Shown: positions 24,552-33,913 of the stretch, in pieces | Layout: each line of letters opens with the position of its first letter | How positions within the stretch are numbered: position 1 is the stretch's first letter | Origin: Paractinoplanes brasiliensis | GTDB taxonomy: Bacteria; Actinomycetota; Actinomycetes; Mycobacteriales; Micromonosporaceae | Length of the DNA stretch: 64,000 bases | Reading direction: 5' to 3' | Assembly (NCBI RefSeq): GCF_004362215.1 | Contig: NZ_SNWR01000001.1 | Location: 1,550,001 to 1,614,000, forward strand | Translations under genes and position numbers: made by a program | The notes under the pieces: generated by a model | Databases searched by the model: none | What the model was told of the DNA's origin: nothing | What the model saw: only the letters and a program-made list of their open reading frames with translations

Positions 24552-25867
24552 CGCTCACCGCCGGGGAAACGGGCCCGCACCGCGTCGCCGTGGGCCGGCA
24601 GGTCTTCGGCGTTGGCCAGCGCGACCACGTGCCCGGCGACGTCACGCAGCGCCGCCTCGGTGTACTCGACGACGTGCACGCCGCGCAGGAACGACTGCAC
24701 CGACAGGCCGGACGAGTGCCGCGCGCAGCCGCCGGTGGGCAGCACGTGGTTGGAGCCGGCCGCGTAGTCGCCCAGCGACACCGGCGACCAGGCCCCGACG
24801 AAGATCGCCCCGGCGTTGCGGACCCGCAGTGCCCACTCGCGGGCGTCTCGGGTCTGGATCTCGAGGTGTTCCGCAGCGTAGGCGTCGACCACCCGCAGGC
24901 CCTGCTCGAGGTCGTCGACCAGCACGACGCCGGACTGGTCGCCGGCCAGCGCGGTCTGCACCCGGGCGGCGTGTTTCGTGCTCGCGACCTGGCGCACCAG
25001 CTCGGTGTCGACCGCCGCGGCCAGCGCCTCAGAATCGGTGACCAGCACACTCGCCGCCAGGGGGTCGTGCTCGGCCTGGCTGATCAGGTCGGCCGCGAGG
25101 TGCCGCGGGTCGGCCGAGTCGTCGGCCAGGATGGCGATCTCGGTCGGGCCGGCCTCGGCGTCGATGCCGACGGCCCCGCGCAGCATGCGCTTGGCCGCGG
25201 TGACCCAGATGTTGCCCGGGCCGGTGATCACGTCGACCGGCTCGCAGCGGTCGCCCTCGCCGGCCCCGTCGGAGCCGTAGCCGAGCATGGCGATCGCCTG
25301 GGCGCCGCCGACCGCGTAGACCTCGGTCACCCCGAGCAGCGCGCACGCCGCCAGCACCCGGGCGTCGGGCAGGCCGCCGTTCTCCTTCTGCGGCGGGCTG
25401 GCCACCACCAGCGACTCGACGCCCGCTTCCTGCGCGGGCACCACGTTCATCACCACGGTGGACGGATAGACCGCGAGCCCGCCGGGGACATAGAGGCCGA
25501 CCCGGCGTACGGGGATCCAGCGCTCGGTGACCGTGCCGCCGTCGACCACCTGGGTGGTCACATCGGTGCGGCGCTGGTCGGCGTGCACCTTGCGAGCGCG
25601 CTGGATGACGACCTCGAGGGCGGCGCGGACGTCGGGCTCGAGCGTCTCGGCGGCGGCGGTGATCGCGGCGGCGGGCACCCTCAGGCGGTCGAGCTCGACG
25701 CCGTCGAACCGCTGAGTGGCCTCGCGGATCGCGGAGAAGCCATGCTGATGGACCGCCTCGACGACCGGGCGGATCTGCTCGACGGCCGCGGAGACGTCGA
25801 GCTGGGCACGGGGCAGCAGGCCTCGCGGGTCCCGGGAGGAGCCGCGCAGGTCGATCCGATTCAGCAC
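24548..25867 (-). CDS. hisD: Histidinol dehydrogenase
   Basis: HisD, 439 residues, Zn-dependent NAD enzyme that oxidises histidinol to histidine in two steps. Motifs: GPTEIAILADDSADP, SQAEHDPLAASVLVTDS (metal-binding Gln/His), SNHVLPTGGCARHSSGLSV. It is the first gene of the his operon. The GTG start at 25867 has no ribosome site, but a good -10 (TAGAAT) ends seven bases upstream, so a leaderless mRNA is likely. It diverges from the Lon-domain gene. Confidence 0.96.
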   Translation of the reverse strand: MLNRIDLRGSSRDPRGLLPRAQLDVSAAVEQIRPVVEAVHQHGFSAIREATQRFDGVELDRLRVPAAAITAAAETLEPDVRAALEVVIQRARKVHADQRRTDVTTQVVDGGTVTERWIPVRRVGLYVPGGLAVYPSTVVMNVVPAQEAGVESLVVASPPQKENGGLPDARVLAACALLGVTEVYAVGGAQAIAMLGYGSDGAGEGDRCEPVDVITGPGNIWVTAAKRMLRGAVGIDAEAGPTEIAILADDSADPRHLAADLISQAEHDPLAASVLVTDSEALAAAVDTELVRQVASTKHAARVQTALAGDQSGVVLVDDLEQGLRVVDAYAAEHLEIQTRDAREWALRVRNAGAIFVGAWSPVSLGDYAAGSNHVLPTGGCARHSSGLSVQSFLRGVHVVEYTEAALRDVAGHVVALANAEDLPAHGDAVRARFPGGER

Positions 25868-25874
25868 GCCGCCA

Positions 25875-25880
25875 ATTCTA
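25875..25880 (-). promoter_or_regulatory. hisD: Candidate -10 element of the his operon
   Basis: Read on the minus strand this is TAGAAT, followed by seven bases and the GTG of hisD, which places the transcription start at or next to the start codon. No standard -35 is evident at 16-18 bases upstream. Confidence 0.4.
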
Positions 25881-25973
25881 GGCGGAACCCCCGGCAGAAC
25901 CGGCGTCGCCGCAGGCCGGCCCGAGTCGTGGGACGAGGATCACCACCGGCCGTGGTGACCCCGACGCGACGGG

Positions 25974-26001
25974 TTGACCATGGGAGGCCGACCGATAGGC
26001 T
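25974..26001 (+). promoter_or_regulatory. Promoter of the Lon-domain gene
   Basis: TTGACC (25974-25979), a 16-base spacer and TAGGCT (25996-26001) form a near-consensus housekeeping promoter; the GTG start follows six bases later, so the transcript should be leaderless. Confidence 0.6.
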
Positions 26002-26007
26002 GATCCC

Positions 26008-26715
26008 GTGAGCAATCGGCTGCCGGTGTTCCCACTGGGTACGGTGCTCTTCCCCGGCCTGGTGCTGCCTCTGCACATCTTCGAGGAGCGCTACCGCACG
26101 CTCGTTCGCGAGCTCGTGGCCGGCCCCGAGGACGGGCCGCACGAGTTCGGCGTCGTGACCCTGCGGCGCGGGGCCGAGGCGCCCGCGCCCGACGGTGCCG
26201 ACGGCCCGGCTCAGGAGTCCGTCCCGCTGGTGGTCGACGACCTCTACCCGACCGGCTGCACGGCCGAGTTGCGGCAGGTCACCGAGCTGCCAGACGGCCG
26301 CTACGACATCATGACGGTCGGCCGGCGGCGGTTCACGCTCAAGGACGTGCGCCAGGGTGACGAGCCCTATCTGACCGCGGAGGTCGACTGGCTGCCCGAC
26401 GAGTCGCCCGACGAGATGGCCGAACTGCTCGCGCCCCGGGCCCTGGCCGCCTTCCGGGGTTATCTCGAGCTGCTGCGCCCCGACTCCGAGGTGCTCGACG
26501 CCGTCCCGGGCGACGCGACCGTGCTGTCCCACCTGATCGCGGCCACGGCCCAGCTCACCACCGACGAGCGTCAGCTGCTGCTGTCCGCCCCCGACACCAC
26601 AACCCGCCTGCGCACCGAGCTCAAGCTGCTCAACCGCGAGTCCGGCCTGCTGGCGCGGGTGCGGGCCGTGCCGGTGCCGCTGAGCGACCTGGCCCGGCCC
26701 GCCAGCCCCAACTGA
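26008..26715 (+). CDS. Lon N-terminal-domain (LON substrate-binding) protein
   Basis: 235-residue stand-alone LON_substr_bdg domain: LPVFPLGTVLFPGLVLPLHI at the N-terminus and IFEERYRTLVRELV are the family signature, and the protein ends with a helical bundle as in Lon N-terminal domains. There is no ATPase or protease domain. Such proteins are widespread in actinobacteria; their role is not established, with protein-quality control or substrate recognition usually suggested. It is divergent from hisD and convergent with the DUF2567-like gene. The GTG start is set by the promoter six bases upstream. Confidence 0.88.
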   Translation: MSNRLPVFPLGTVLFPGLVLPLHIFEERYRTLVRELVAGPEDGPHEFGVVTLRRGAEAPAPDGADGPAQESVPLVVDDLYPTGCTAELRQVTELPDGRYDIMTVGRRRFTLKDVRQGDEPYLTAEVDWLPDESPDEMAELLAPRALAAFRGYLELLRPDSEVLDAVPGDATVLSHLIAATAQLTTDERQLLLSAPDTTTRLRTELKLLNRESGLLARVRAVPVPLSDLARPASPN

Positions 26716-26779
26716 CAGTCGGTGACGGAAGGCGTTCAGGATCGTCGGCGCTCATCATTGCCCGAAGACGCCGCCCGAG

Positions 26780-27625
26780 TTACCCGCGCGGCTCGGCCTG
26801 CCAATCGGTGGCTTCATAGCCGTCGCCCGGCTGCGGCCCCACAGGCCCGGGGTTGTTCGAGCCGTAGCCCGGTTTGGCGCCCGGCTGGTCGAGGTCGGGG
26901 TCGTTGGACCACCCGGCCAGCAACGTCAGCACGATCGCCGCGGCGAAGGCCGGCACCAGCGTCGGGCCGAGCGCGTGCACCTCGGGCGGCGCCATGTAGG
27001 TGGCACCCTGCTGCGCCGTTTCGGCCCAGCTCTGATAGTCGGACCGCCCGATCAGCTCGCCCACCCGGGGCGCCACCAGCCAGCCCGCCCCGAGCGCGCC
27101 CAGCACGACGCTGAGCAGCAGGAACGGCCCCCGGTCGCGGCGCAGCACGAGCCACGCGACGATCGCCACGAGCAGGCCGAACCCGAGGCCCAGCAGCGTG
27201 AACCAGCCGTCGGCGGCGATGTACTCCTCGGGCGAGGGGTCGTTGACCACGATCCCGGCCTGACCGGCGTCGACCACCGGCACCGAGGGGGCCAGCGCGC
27301 GCCAGAGCAGGCCCAGCGGACCGCCGAGCACGACGATCACCAGGAAACACCCGAGGGCGACGACGAGGGTGCGCTTCCAGGGCCGGTGCGACGACAGGTG
27401 CATGCTCCAGGCCCGGCCGAAGGCGTTGCGCGGCTCCTCGATCGGCCCCGACGGATGCGCCAGCCCATAACCGCCGCCGTCGGGCGTCGGGCCATAACCG
27501 CCGCCGTCGGGCGCAGACCCATAGCCCCCAGCGCCGGGCGCGCCGTAGCCGTAATCCACGGCACGGGACTCGGGCGCCGAGCGCTCGCCGGGCTGGTGCG
27601 ACGCCGGTTCCTGACTCGGGTTCAC
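26780..27625 (-). CDS. DUF2567-like membrane protein with Gly/Tyr-rich N-terminus
   Basis: 281 residues. Residues 1-65 are a low-complexity cytoplasmic region with GGYGSAPDGGGYGPTPDGGG-type repeats; four hydrophobic segments follow (about 85-110, 140-160, 168-188 and 225-243). The pattern resembles the DUF2567 membrane proteins that mycobacteria encode near their his genes. No function is known. It lies 55 bases after dnaE start-side sequence in the same direction (downstream of dnaE is at its 5' side here, as dnaE ends at 27681), so it is not in the dnaE transcript's 5' part but follows it. A role at the envelope is only a guess. Confidence 0.65.
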   Translation of the reverse strand: MNPSQEPASHQPGERSAPESRAVDYGYGAPGAGGYGSAPDGGGYGPTPDGGGYGLAHPSGPIEEPRNAFGRAWSMHLSSHRPWKRTLVVALGCFLVIVVLGGPLGLLWRALAPSVPVVDAGQAGIVVNDPSPEEYIAADGWFTLLGLGFGLLVAIVAWLVLRRDRGPFLLLSVVLGALGAGWLVAPRVGELIGRSDYQSWAETAQQGATYMAPPEVHALGPTLVPAFAAAIVLTLLAGWSNDPDLDQPGAKPGYGSNNPGPVGPQPGDGYEATDWQAEPRG

Positions 27626-27680
27626 CCTACGATCCTGCCAGGTGCCGCGTGCGGCCGTCGCCCGTGCCCGGTCACCGGGG

Positions 27681-30600
27681 TCAGCCCACCGCGGACGGGC
27701 CGAGGATCATCTTGAGGTCGGCCCGCAGCGCCGGGGTCGGCGCGACCCGCACCGCGCCCAGTCGCAGAACCGTCGTACGGCTGCCGTTCTGCAGGTGGAC
27801 GTGGACCTCGGAGTCGCCCGGGTGGCTGGTCAGGATCTCCTTGAGCTCGGAGACCAGCGGCGGCGTGCACCGGGTGATCGGCATGGTCAGCGTGACCGGC
27901 TTGCTGTCGGGGTTGTGGCTGACGTCGGGCAGCGACATGTCCATCGCCATGATGCGCGGGGTGTCGTCGCGCCGGTCGACCCGGCCCTTGACCACCACGA
28001 TCGCGTCCTCGGCGATGAACTGGCCGATCACCTCGTAGGTGTTGGGGAAGAACAGCGCCTCGACGCCGCCGGCCAGGTCTTCCAGGGTGGCCGAGGCCCA
28101 CGCGCGGCCCTGCTTGGTGATGCGGCGCTGCACGCCGGTGAGGATGCCCGCCAGCGTGACGACCTGGCCGTCGGGAACCGAACCCTCCTCGTTCAGCGCC
28201 GCGATCGTCGTGTCGGCGGCATTTTGCAGCAGCTGCTCGAGCCCGGCCAGGGGGTGGTCGCTGACGTAGAGGCCGAGCATCTCGCGCTCGAACGCCAGCT
28301 TGTCGCGCTTGTCCCACTCGGAGTCGCCGATCGCGGGCATGGCAACCGTGGCCGCGCTGCCGCCGTCGGCGTCCCCGAAAGCCCCGAACAGGTCGAACTG
28401 GCCGGCCGCCTCGTTGCGCTTGACGTCCGCGTACGCGTCGATGGCCTCGGCGTGCACCGCGAGCAAGCCCTTGCGGCTGTGCCCCATCGAGTCGAACGCG
28501 CCCGCCTTGATCAGGGATTCAATCGTCTTCTTGTTGCAGGCGACCGCGTCGACCTTGGACAGGAAGTCGTAGAAGTCCTGATACTCGCCCTTCTCGGTGC
28601 GGCAGCGGACGATCGCGTCGACGACGTTGTTGCCGACGTTGCGCACCGCGGCCAGGCCGAACCGGATGTCCTTGCCGACCGGGGTGAACGGACCGGCCGA
28701 CTGGTTGACGTCGGGCGGCAGGACCTGGATGCCCATGCGCCGGCACTCCGCCAGGTACATCGCCATCTTGTCCTTGTCGTCGCCGACGCTGGTCAGCAGA
28801 CCACCCATGTACTCGGCGGGATAGTGCGCCTTCAGATAGGCGGTCCAGTAGGAGACCAGCCCGTACGCGGCGGAGTGCGCCTTGTTGAACGCGTAGCCGG
28901 CGAACGGGACCAGCACGTCCCACACCGCCTGGATGGCTTCCTTGGAGTAACCGTGGTCGAGGCAGCCCTGCTGGAACGGGCCGAACTCCTTGTCCAGGAT
29001 CTCCTTCTTCTTCTTGCCCATGGCCCGGCGCAGCAGGTCGGCCTGGCCCAGGCTGTAACCGGCGAGGATCTGCGCGGCGCGCTGCACCTGCTCCTGATAG
29101 ACGATCAGCCCGTACGTGGGTTCGAGGATCTCGCGCAGCGGCTCCTCGAGCTCCGGGTGGATCGGCGTGATCTCCTGCAGGCCGTTCTTGCGCAGCGCGT
29201 AGTTGGTGTGCGACTCGACGCCCATCGGGCCGGGGCGGTAGAGCGCCAGGACGGCCGAGATGTCCTCGAAGTTGTCGGGCTTCATCAGCCGCAGCAGCGA
29301 CCGCATCGGCCCGCCGTCGAGCTGGAAGACGCCGAGCGTGTCACCGCGGGCCAGCAGCTCGTAGGCCGCCTTGTCGTCGAGCGGCAACGCCAGCAGGTCG
29401 AGGTCGAGGTCGTGGTTGAGCTTGATGTTCTTGACCGCGTCGTCGAGGATCGTCAGGTTGCGCAGGCCCAGGAAGTCCATCTTGAGCAGGCCGAGCGTCT
29501 CGCACGTCGGGTAGTCGAACTGGGTGATGATGACGCCGTCGGAGGCACGGCGCATCAGCGGGATGTGGTCGATGATCGGCTCGGCCGACATGATGACGCC
29601 GGCGGCGTGCACACCGGTCTGCCGGATCAGGCCCTCGATGCCCCGCGCGGTGTCGATCACCTTTTTGACGTCGGGATCGGTCTCGTACAGCGTGCGGACC
29701 TCGCCTGCCTCGCTGTAGCGCTTGTGCTCGGAGTCGAAGATGCCGGAGAGCGGGATGCCCTTGCCCATGACGTCGGGCGGCAGCGCCTTGGTGATCCGGT
29801 CGCCGACCGCGAACGGGTAACCCAGCACGCGGGCCGAGTCCTTGATGGCGGCCTTGGCCTTGATCGTGCCGAAGGTGGCGATCTGGGCGACCTTGTCGTC
29901 GCCCCAGCGGTCGGTGACGTACTTGATGACCTCGCCGCGCCGGCGCTCGTCGAAGTCGATGTCGACGTCGGGCATCGAGATGCGCTCGGGATTGAGGAAC
30001 CGCTCGAAGATCAGGCCGTGCGGCAGGGGGTCGAGGTCGGTGATGCCCATCGCGTACGCCACCAGGGAACCCGCCGCCGAGCCACGGCCGGGGCCGACCG
30101 CGATGCCGTTGCGCTTGGACCACTGGATGAAGTCGGCCACCACGAGGAAGTACGCCGGGAAGCCCATCTGGATGATGACGCCCAGCTCGTACTCCGCCTG
30201 CTTGATGTGCGTCTCGGGGATGCCGTCGGGGAACCGGTTGCGCAGGCCCTCGAAGGCGACGTGGCGGAAGTACTCCTCCTCGGTGTATCCCTCGGGGATC
30301 GGGAACCGGGGCATGAGGTTCTTGAAGGTGAACATCCCCTCGGTGTCCACCTTTTCCGCCACCAGCAGCGTGTTGCGGCAGCCCTCCTGCCACGCCTCGG
30401 ACGGGTCGACCGCCCGCATCTGCTCGGCCGACTTGACGAAGTAACCCGCGCCGTCGAACCGGAACCGGTTGGGGTCGGCGACGTTGCTGCCGGTCTGCAC
30501 GCACAGCAGCACGTCGTGGGCGGTCGCCTGAGCCTCGTACGTGTAGTGGGAGTCGTTGGTGACCAGCGGCGGGATGCCCAGTTTCCGGCCGATCTCGAGC

Positions 30601-31214
30601 AGGCCGTCACGGACCCTTTTCTCGATCGACAGGCCGTGGTCCATGATCTCGAGGAAGTAGTTGTCCTTGCCGAGGGCTTCCTGATACATCGCGGCCGACT
30701 TGAGCGCCTCGTCGAACTGGCCGAGCCGCAGCCGGGTCTGCACGGCGCCGGACGGGCAGCCGGTGGTGCCCATGATGCCCTCGGCGTGCTCGGCGATGAT
30801 GTCGAAGTCCATCCGCGGGTACTTGCCGAGCTGGCCCTCGATCGAGGCGCGCGAGTTGAGGCGGAACAGGTTTTTCAGGCCGACCGCGTTGCGGGCCCAC
30901 ATGGTCATGTGGGTGTAGGCGCCGTTACCCGAGACGTCGTCGCTCTTCTGCTCGGGACGGCCCCACTTGACGCGGCTCTTGTTGTCACGCGAGTCGGGCG
31001 CGACGTAGGCCTCGACGCCGATGACCGGGACGACCCCGGCCGCAGTGGCCTGGGTGTAGAAGTCGTAGGCGCCGTGCATGTTGCCGTGGTCGGTGATCGC
31101 CGCGGCCGGCATGCCCAGGCGTTTGGCCTCGCCCAGCAGCTCTTTGACACGGGCGGCCCCGTCGAGCATCGAATACTCGGTGTGCACGTGGAGATGCACG
31201 AACGAGTCAGACAC
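27681..31214 (-). CDS. dnaE: DNA polymerase III alpha subunit (DnaE1 type)
   Basis: Replicative polymerase, 1177 residues. The N-terminal PHP domain opens with FVHLHVHTEYSMLDG and ITDHGNMHGAYDFY; the polymerase core includes GPGRGSAAGSLVAYAMGITD and the catalytic aspartates in MPDVDIDFDERRR; helix-hairpin-helix and an OB fold (VTLAGILTGVQRRITKQGRAW) lie near the C-terminus. Length matches the essential DnaE1. The start is GTG 31214, with a G-rich AAGGGGG stretch upstream. It shares orientation with the DUF2567-like gene that follows 55 bases downstream. Confidence 0.97.
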   Translation of the reverse strand: MSDSFVHLHVHTEYSMLDGAARVKELLGEAKRLGMPAAAITDHGNMHGAYDFYTQATAAGVVPVIGVEAYVAPDSRDNKSRVKWGRPEQKSDDVSGNGAYTHMTMWARNAVGLKNLFRLNSRASIEGQLGKYPRMDFDIIAEHAEGIMGTTGCPSGAVQTRLRLGQFDEALKSAAMYQEALGKDNYFLEIMDHGLSIEKRVRDGLLEIGRKLGIPPLVTNDSHYTYEAQATAHDVLLCVQTGSNVADPNRFRFDGAGYFVKSAEQMRAVDPSEAWQEGCRNTLLVAEKVDTEGMFTFKNLMPRFPIPEGYTEEEYFRHVAFEGLRNRFPDGIPETHIKQAEYELGVIIQMGFPAYFLVVADFIQWSKRNGIAVGPGRGSAAGSLVAYAMGITDLDPLPHGLIFERFLNPERISMPDVDIDFDERRRGEVIKYVTDRWGDDKVAQIATFGTIKAKAAIKDSARVLGYPFAVGDRITKALPPDVMGKGIPLSGIFDSEHKRYSEAGEVRTLYETDPDVKKVIDTARGIEGLIRQTGVHAAGVIMSAEPIIDHIPLMRRASDGVIITQFDYPTCETLGLLKMDFLGLRNLTILDDAVKNIKLNHDLDLDLLALPLDDKAAYELLARGDTLGVFQLDGGPMRSLLRLMKPDNFEDISAVLALYRPGPMGVESHTNYALRKNGLQEITPIHPELEEPLREILEPTYGLIVYQEQVQRAAQILAGYSLGQADLLRRAMGKKKKEILDKEFGPFQQGCLDHGYSKEAIQAVWDVLVPFAGYAFNKAHSAAYGLVSYWTAYLKAHYPAEYMGGLLTSVGDDKDKMAMYLAECRRMGIQVLPPDVNQSAGPFTPVGKDIRFGLAAVRNVGNNVVDAIVRCRTEKGEYQDFYDFLSKVDAVACNKKTIESLIKAGAFDSMGHSRKGLLAVHAEAIDAYADVKRNEAAGQFDLFGAFGDADGGSAATVAMPAIGDSEWDKRDKLAFEREMLGLYVSDHPLAGLEQLLQNAADTTIAALNEEGSVPDGQVVTLAGILTGVQRRITKQGRAWASATLEDLAGGVEALFFPNTYEVIGQFIAEDAIVVVKGRVDRRDDTPRIMAMDMSLPDVSHNPDSKPVTLTMPITRCTPPLVSELKEILTSHPGDSEVHVHLQNGSRTTVLRLGAVRVAPTPALRADLKMILGPSAVG

Positions 31215-31290
31215 CCGGGGCCCCCTTAAGTTGTGTGGACCCGAGCGAGGATAGCCGCACCCACCGACAATCGGGGAGGCCCCACGCGGC

Positions 31291-32745
31291 CTACTCCGCG
31301 AATGGCTCGATCATCACAGAGGCGGCCTTGAGCCACGCCGTACGCGTCTCCTGCTGGAGGTCCGCGTACTCGATCGACGAGCCCACCTCGAGCGCCTGGT
31401 CGTAGGGCACGATCGCGACCGCGCGGGTGCGGGTGGCGAAGTGCTTGGCGAAGTCGTTGAGCAACGGCAGCGGACCCGGCGAGGGGCACGAGATCAGCGT
31501 CACCGCGTTGGAGACCAGGTCACCCATCCCGCTGTCGTCGAGCACGTCGAGCATCCAGTCGGCGGTGAACGCGGCGTCCTCGCGGGGCACGGTGGTGATC
31601 ACGAGCTGGTCGGCCTGGCGCATGACGGTCTGCCAGTTCACGCTCTCGACGTTGTTGCCGGTGTCGACACAGATCACGTCGTGGGTGCGCCGGAGAAGAT
31701 CCATCACCCGCCGCACGGTGGCCTGGTCGAGCCGCTGGGCGAAGCGCGGGTTCTCCTCGCCGGCCAGCACGTCGTACGAGCCGTCCGAAGCGTGCCGCAG
31801 ATAGCCGTCGAGTTCCTGCAGCAACCCGTCGCCGTGCAGGTTCTCGATCTGCATCAGGTCGGCCAGCAGGTGCTTGATCGTGCGGGCATGGCGGGCGCTG
31901 CCGGCGCGCAGGCCGAGTGTGCCGCGCAGCTCGTTGTCGTCCCAGGCGAGCACGCCGCGGCCGCGGACGCTCCCGATCGTGGCGGCGGCCAGCACGGTGG
32001 CGGTGGTCTTGTGCACGCCGCCCTTGGGATTGGCGAACGCGAGCACCCGGGGCTTGCCGAGCTTGCGGCGCATCACGGCCACCGCGCGCTCGAGCTCCTC
32101 GTCGGCGCGGCTCTGCCGCCACTCGATGCGCGCGGCGGCGGGCGAGGTCGGCTGCGGGGCCAAAGGCATCATCGGCGGCTGCTGCTGCACCGGGGGCGGC
32201 TGCACCGGGGCCGGCTGCACCGGCGGCGGCTGGACCGGGGGCGGCTGCACCGGCATCACCGGGGCGGCCGAGGCGCGCACCTGCGGGTAGTCACGGCCCG
32301 GCGGCGGCGCCGCGGGCGGCCGCGCCGAGGGGCTGAAGAAGCTGTGCGGTTCCTCGACCGGCGGCGCCGGGGCAGGCGGCGGAGCGGCGCCCCGGCGACC
32401 GCCGCCGTTCAGCTCGGCCTGACGAGCCTGCCAGCGCGGGTCGAGCGGGTTGACCGGGCGCTGCGGCATCGCCCGCTGCTCGGGCGGCGGCTGCTGCTCG
32501 GGGCGGGGCTGCTCGTACCGCCCGGAGCCGTACTGCTGCCCGCGGGCGTCCAGCGGGTTGACCGGGCGGCGAGTCGGCAAAGGCTGCCCGTACTGCTGCG
32601 GGTCGGTTTGCCCGTTCTGACTCTCGCGTTCGTGCTCGGACTGTTCCTCGGCCGACCGGGAACCGTGCCGGGCGCGGTCGAGCAGCGCCCGCCATCGCGG
32701 GGCTGGTTCCGCAGGCCGGCCCCAGCCGGTCTCGGTCCCGTCCAC
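31291..32745 (-). CDS. MinD/ParA-like ATPase with long proline-rich N-terminus
   Basis: 484 residues from GTG 32745, chosen because GGAGG precedes it by seven bases; an ATG six codons earlier has no ribosome site. Residues 1-215 are Pro/Gln/Arg-rich and disordered, with short PPPVQPPPVQ repeats. The C-terminal half is a SIMIBI ATPase: deviant Walker A NPKGGVHKTT (His where Gly is usual), VLAWDDNELRGTLGLRA as the switch-I region and VICVDTGNNVESVNWQ as Walker B. It resembles the MinD-like proteins linked to type VII secretion (EspI-like), but no esx gene is nearby. Role in positioning, partition or secretion is open. Confidence 0.8.
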   Translation of the reverse strand: MDGTETGWGRPAEPAPRWRALLDRARHGSRSAEEQSEHERESQNGQTDPQQYGQPLPTRRPVNPLDARGQQYGSGRYEQPRPEQQPPPEQRAMPQRPVNPLDPRWQARQAELNGGGRRGAAPPPAPAPPVEEPHSFFSPSARPPAAPPPGRDYPQVRASAAPVMPVQPPPVQPPPVQPAPVQPPPVQQQPPMMPLAPQPTSPAAARIEWRQSRADEELERAVAVMRRKLGKPRVLAFANPKGGVHKTTATVLAAATIGSVRGRGVLAWDDNELRGTLGLRAGSARHARTIKHLLADLMQIENLHGDGLLQELDGYLRHASDGSYDVLAGEENPRFAQRLDQATVRRVMDLLRRTHDVICVDTGNNVESVNWQTVMRQADQLVITTVPREDAAFTADWMLDVLDDSGMGDLVSNAVTLISCPSPGPLPLLNDFAKHFATRTRAVAIVPYDQALEVGSSIEYADLQQETRTAWLKAASVMIEPFAE

Positions 32746-32910
32746 GGCTCGTCCTCCCTGCACATGCTTTTCGATGATGCTTACGCCCGGGCTCCTCGCC
32801 CCTGACAGGCTACGGAGCTAACCCCGATCGGGCCACTGCCCGTTCTGAAGAACCACGGCCGTCAGGGGCCGCGCCACCGGCGGACGAAGAAACTAACGTC
32901 CGGGCCGGGC

Positions 32911-33894
32911 TCAAGGTGCTGGCGGACGACTGGTCGCGTCGTGAGCAGGAGTCGCGTCCGAGGCAGAGGGTACGGCAGAACGTTCCTCCGAGGCCGGGGT
33001 GGAAGGCGGGGTGGTGCGTGCGGCGACGCTCGATGAGGCAGATGTCACAGGCGTCCCGGGCGACGACACTATCGGCGCGGGCGGGCGGGAGGCAATGCCC
33101 CCGGTGTCCATTGGCACGGCCGGCGAACGGGACGGTTCGGGCGGGACGGTGCCGGTCTGCTCGGGCTGCGGCGGCCGGAACTCCGTACGGTCGAGGCTTC
33201 TGACCTCGGGGGCCGGGTCCACCGCGCGCACACCGGCCCGGCCGGCCACCTCGCGCAACGCGGACGGCGCCGCACGCACCACCGCCGCGAAGACACACGA
33301 ACACCCCGACCGGTACGCCGAGGCCTCCTGGGCCGCCGTCCGGGCCGCCGTCGCGTACGCCCGCCGGGCCCGCTGCCGGTTGTCGTCGTCCCCGGTCAGG
33401 CGGCGGGCCAGCTGCTCGTACTCGGCGTGCTCACGATCGCGGGCCAGGGCCGTGTCGAGCATCCCGGTCATCACGTCGGCGGGCAGCCGATAGACCGGGA
33501 TCCGCACGACCGGCGTGTGTGCGCCGGGCAACGGCACCCGGGCGTACACCTGGGCCACGGCCGTGCCCGCGAGCAGGTCGGGCAGCGGTCCGGCCCCGAC
33601 ATAACCTGCCAGGCTGACCAGCGCCCACGTCTCGCCCGCGGCGGGCGCCGACGGATCGGTCAGGGCGGCCAGCTCGCTGCGGCTCGCGTCGAGGTAACCG
33701 GGCACCGACTGGCCCTGGACGACCCCGACGCGGACGACGTCACTGGGGTCCTCCGGCGGCACGACGTCGGGCCGGCTCACCCAGATCAGTCCGAGCAGCA
33801 CAACCCCGGCGGACACGGCCGCGACCGTGGCGGCCATGCGCACGGCCGGGGCGCCGCGCAGGACCGGCCCCCGTACTCGCTCCGCCGGTCCCAC
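32911..33894 (-). CDS. Membrane-anchored extracytoplasmic protein of unknown function
   Basis: 327 residues from GTG 33894. One N-terminal membrane segment (VRMAATVAAVSAGVVLLGLI, about 18-38) is followed by a folded region (about 45-215) with a CSC motif (YRSGCSCVFAAVV) and a Ser/Thr/Pro-rich C-terminal tail of about 100 residues. I do not recognise the family. The composition suggests an exported domain with a wall-spanning tail. It starts 20 bases after rluD in the same direction and precedes the MinD-like gene, so co-transcription with rluD is likely. Confidence 0.65.
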   Translation of the reverse strand: MGPAERVRGPVLRGAPAVRMAATVAAVSAGVVLLGLIWVSRPDVVPPEDPSDVVRVGVVQGQSVPGYLDASRSELAALTDPSAPAAGETWALVSLAGYVGAGPLPDLLAGTAVAQVYARVPLPGAHTPVVRIPVYRLPADVMTGMLDTALARDREHAEYEQLARRLTGDDDNRQRARRAYATAARTAAQEASAYRSGCSCVFAAVVRAAPSALREVAGRAGVRAVDPAPEVRSLDRTEFRPPQPEQTGTVPPEPSRSPAVPMDTGGIASRPPAPIVSSPGTPVTSASSSVAARTTPPSTPASEERSAVPSASDATPAHDATSRPPAP

Positions 33895-33913
33895 CGGTGT
33901 CCGCTCCCCCGGA

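Noticed and set aside
27642..31229. A 1195-codon open frame on the plus strand, opposite dnaE
   Set aside because: It is the antisense shadow of a GC-rich gene with biased third positions; the composition (His/Arg/Gly/Asp-rich, no domain) is typical of shadows, and dnaE motifs on the other strand are complete.
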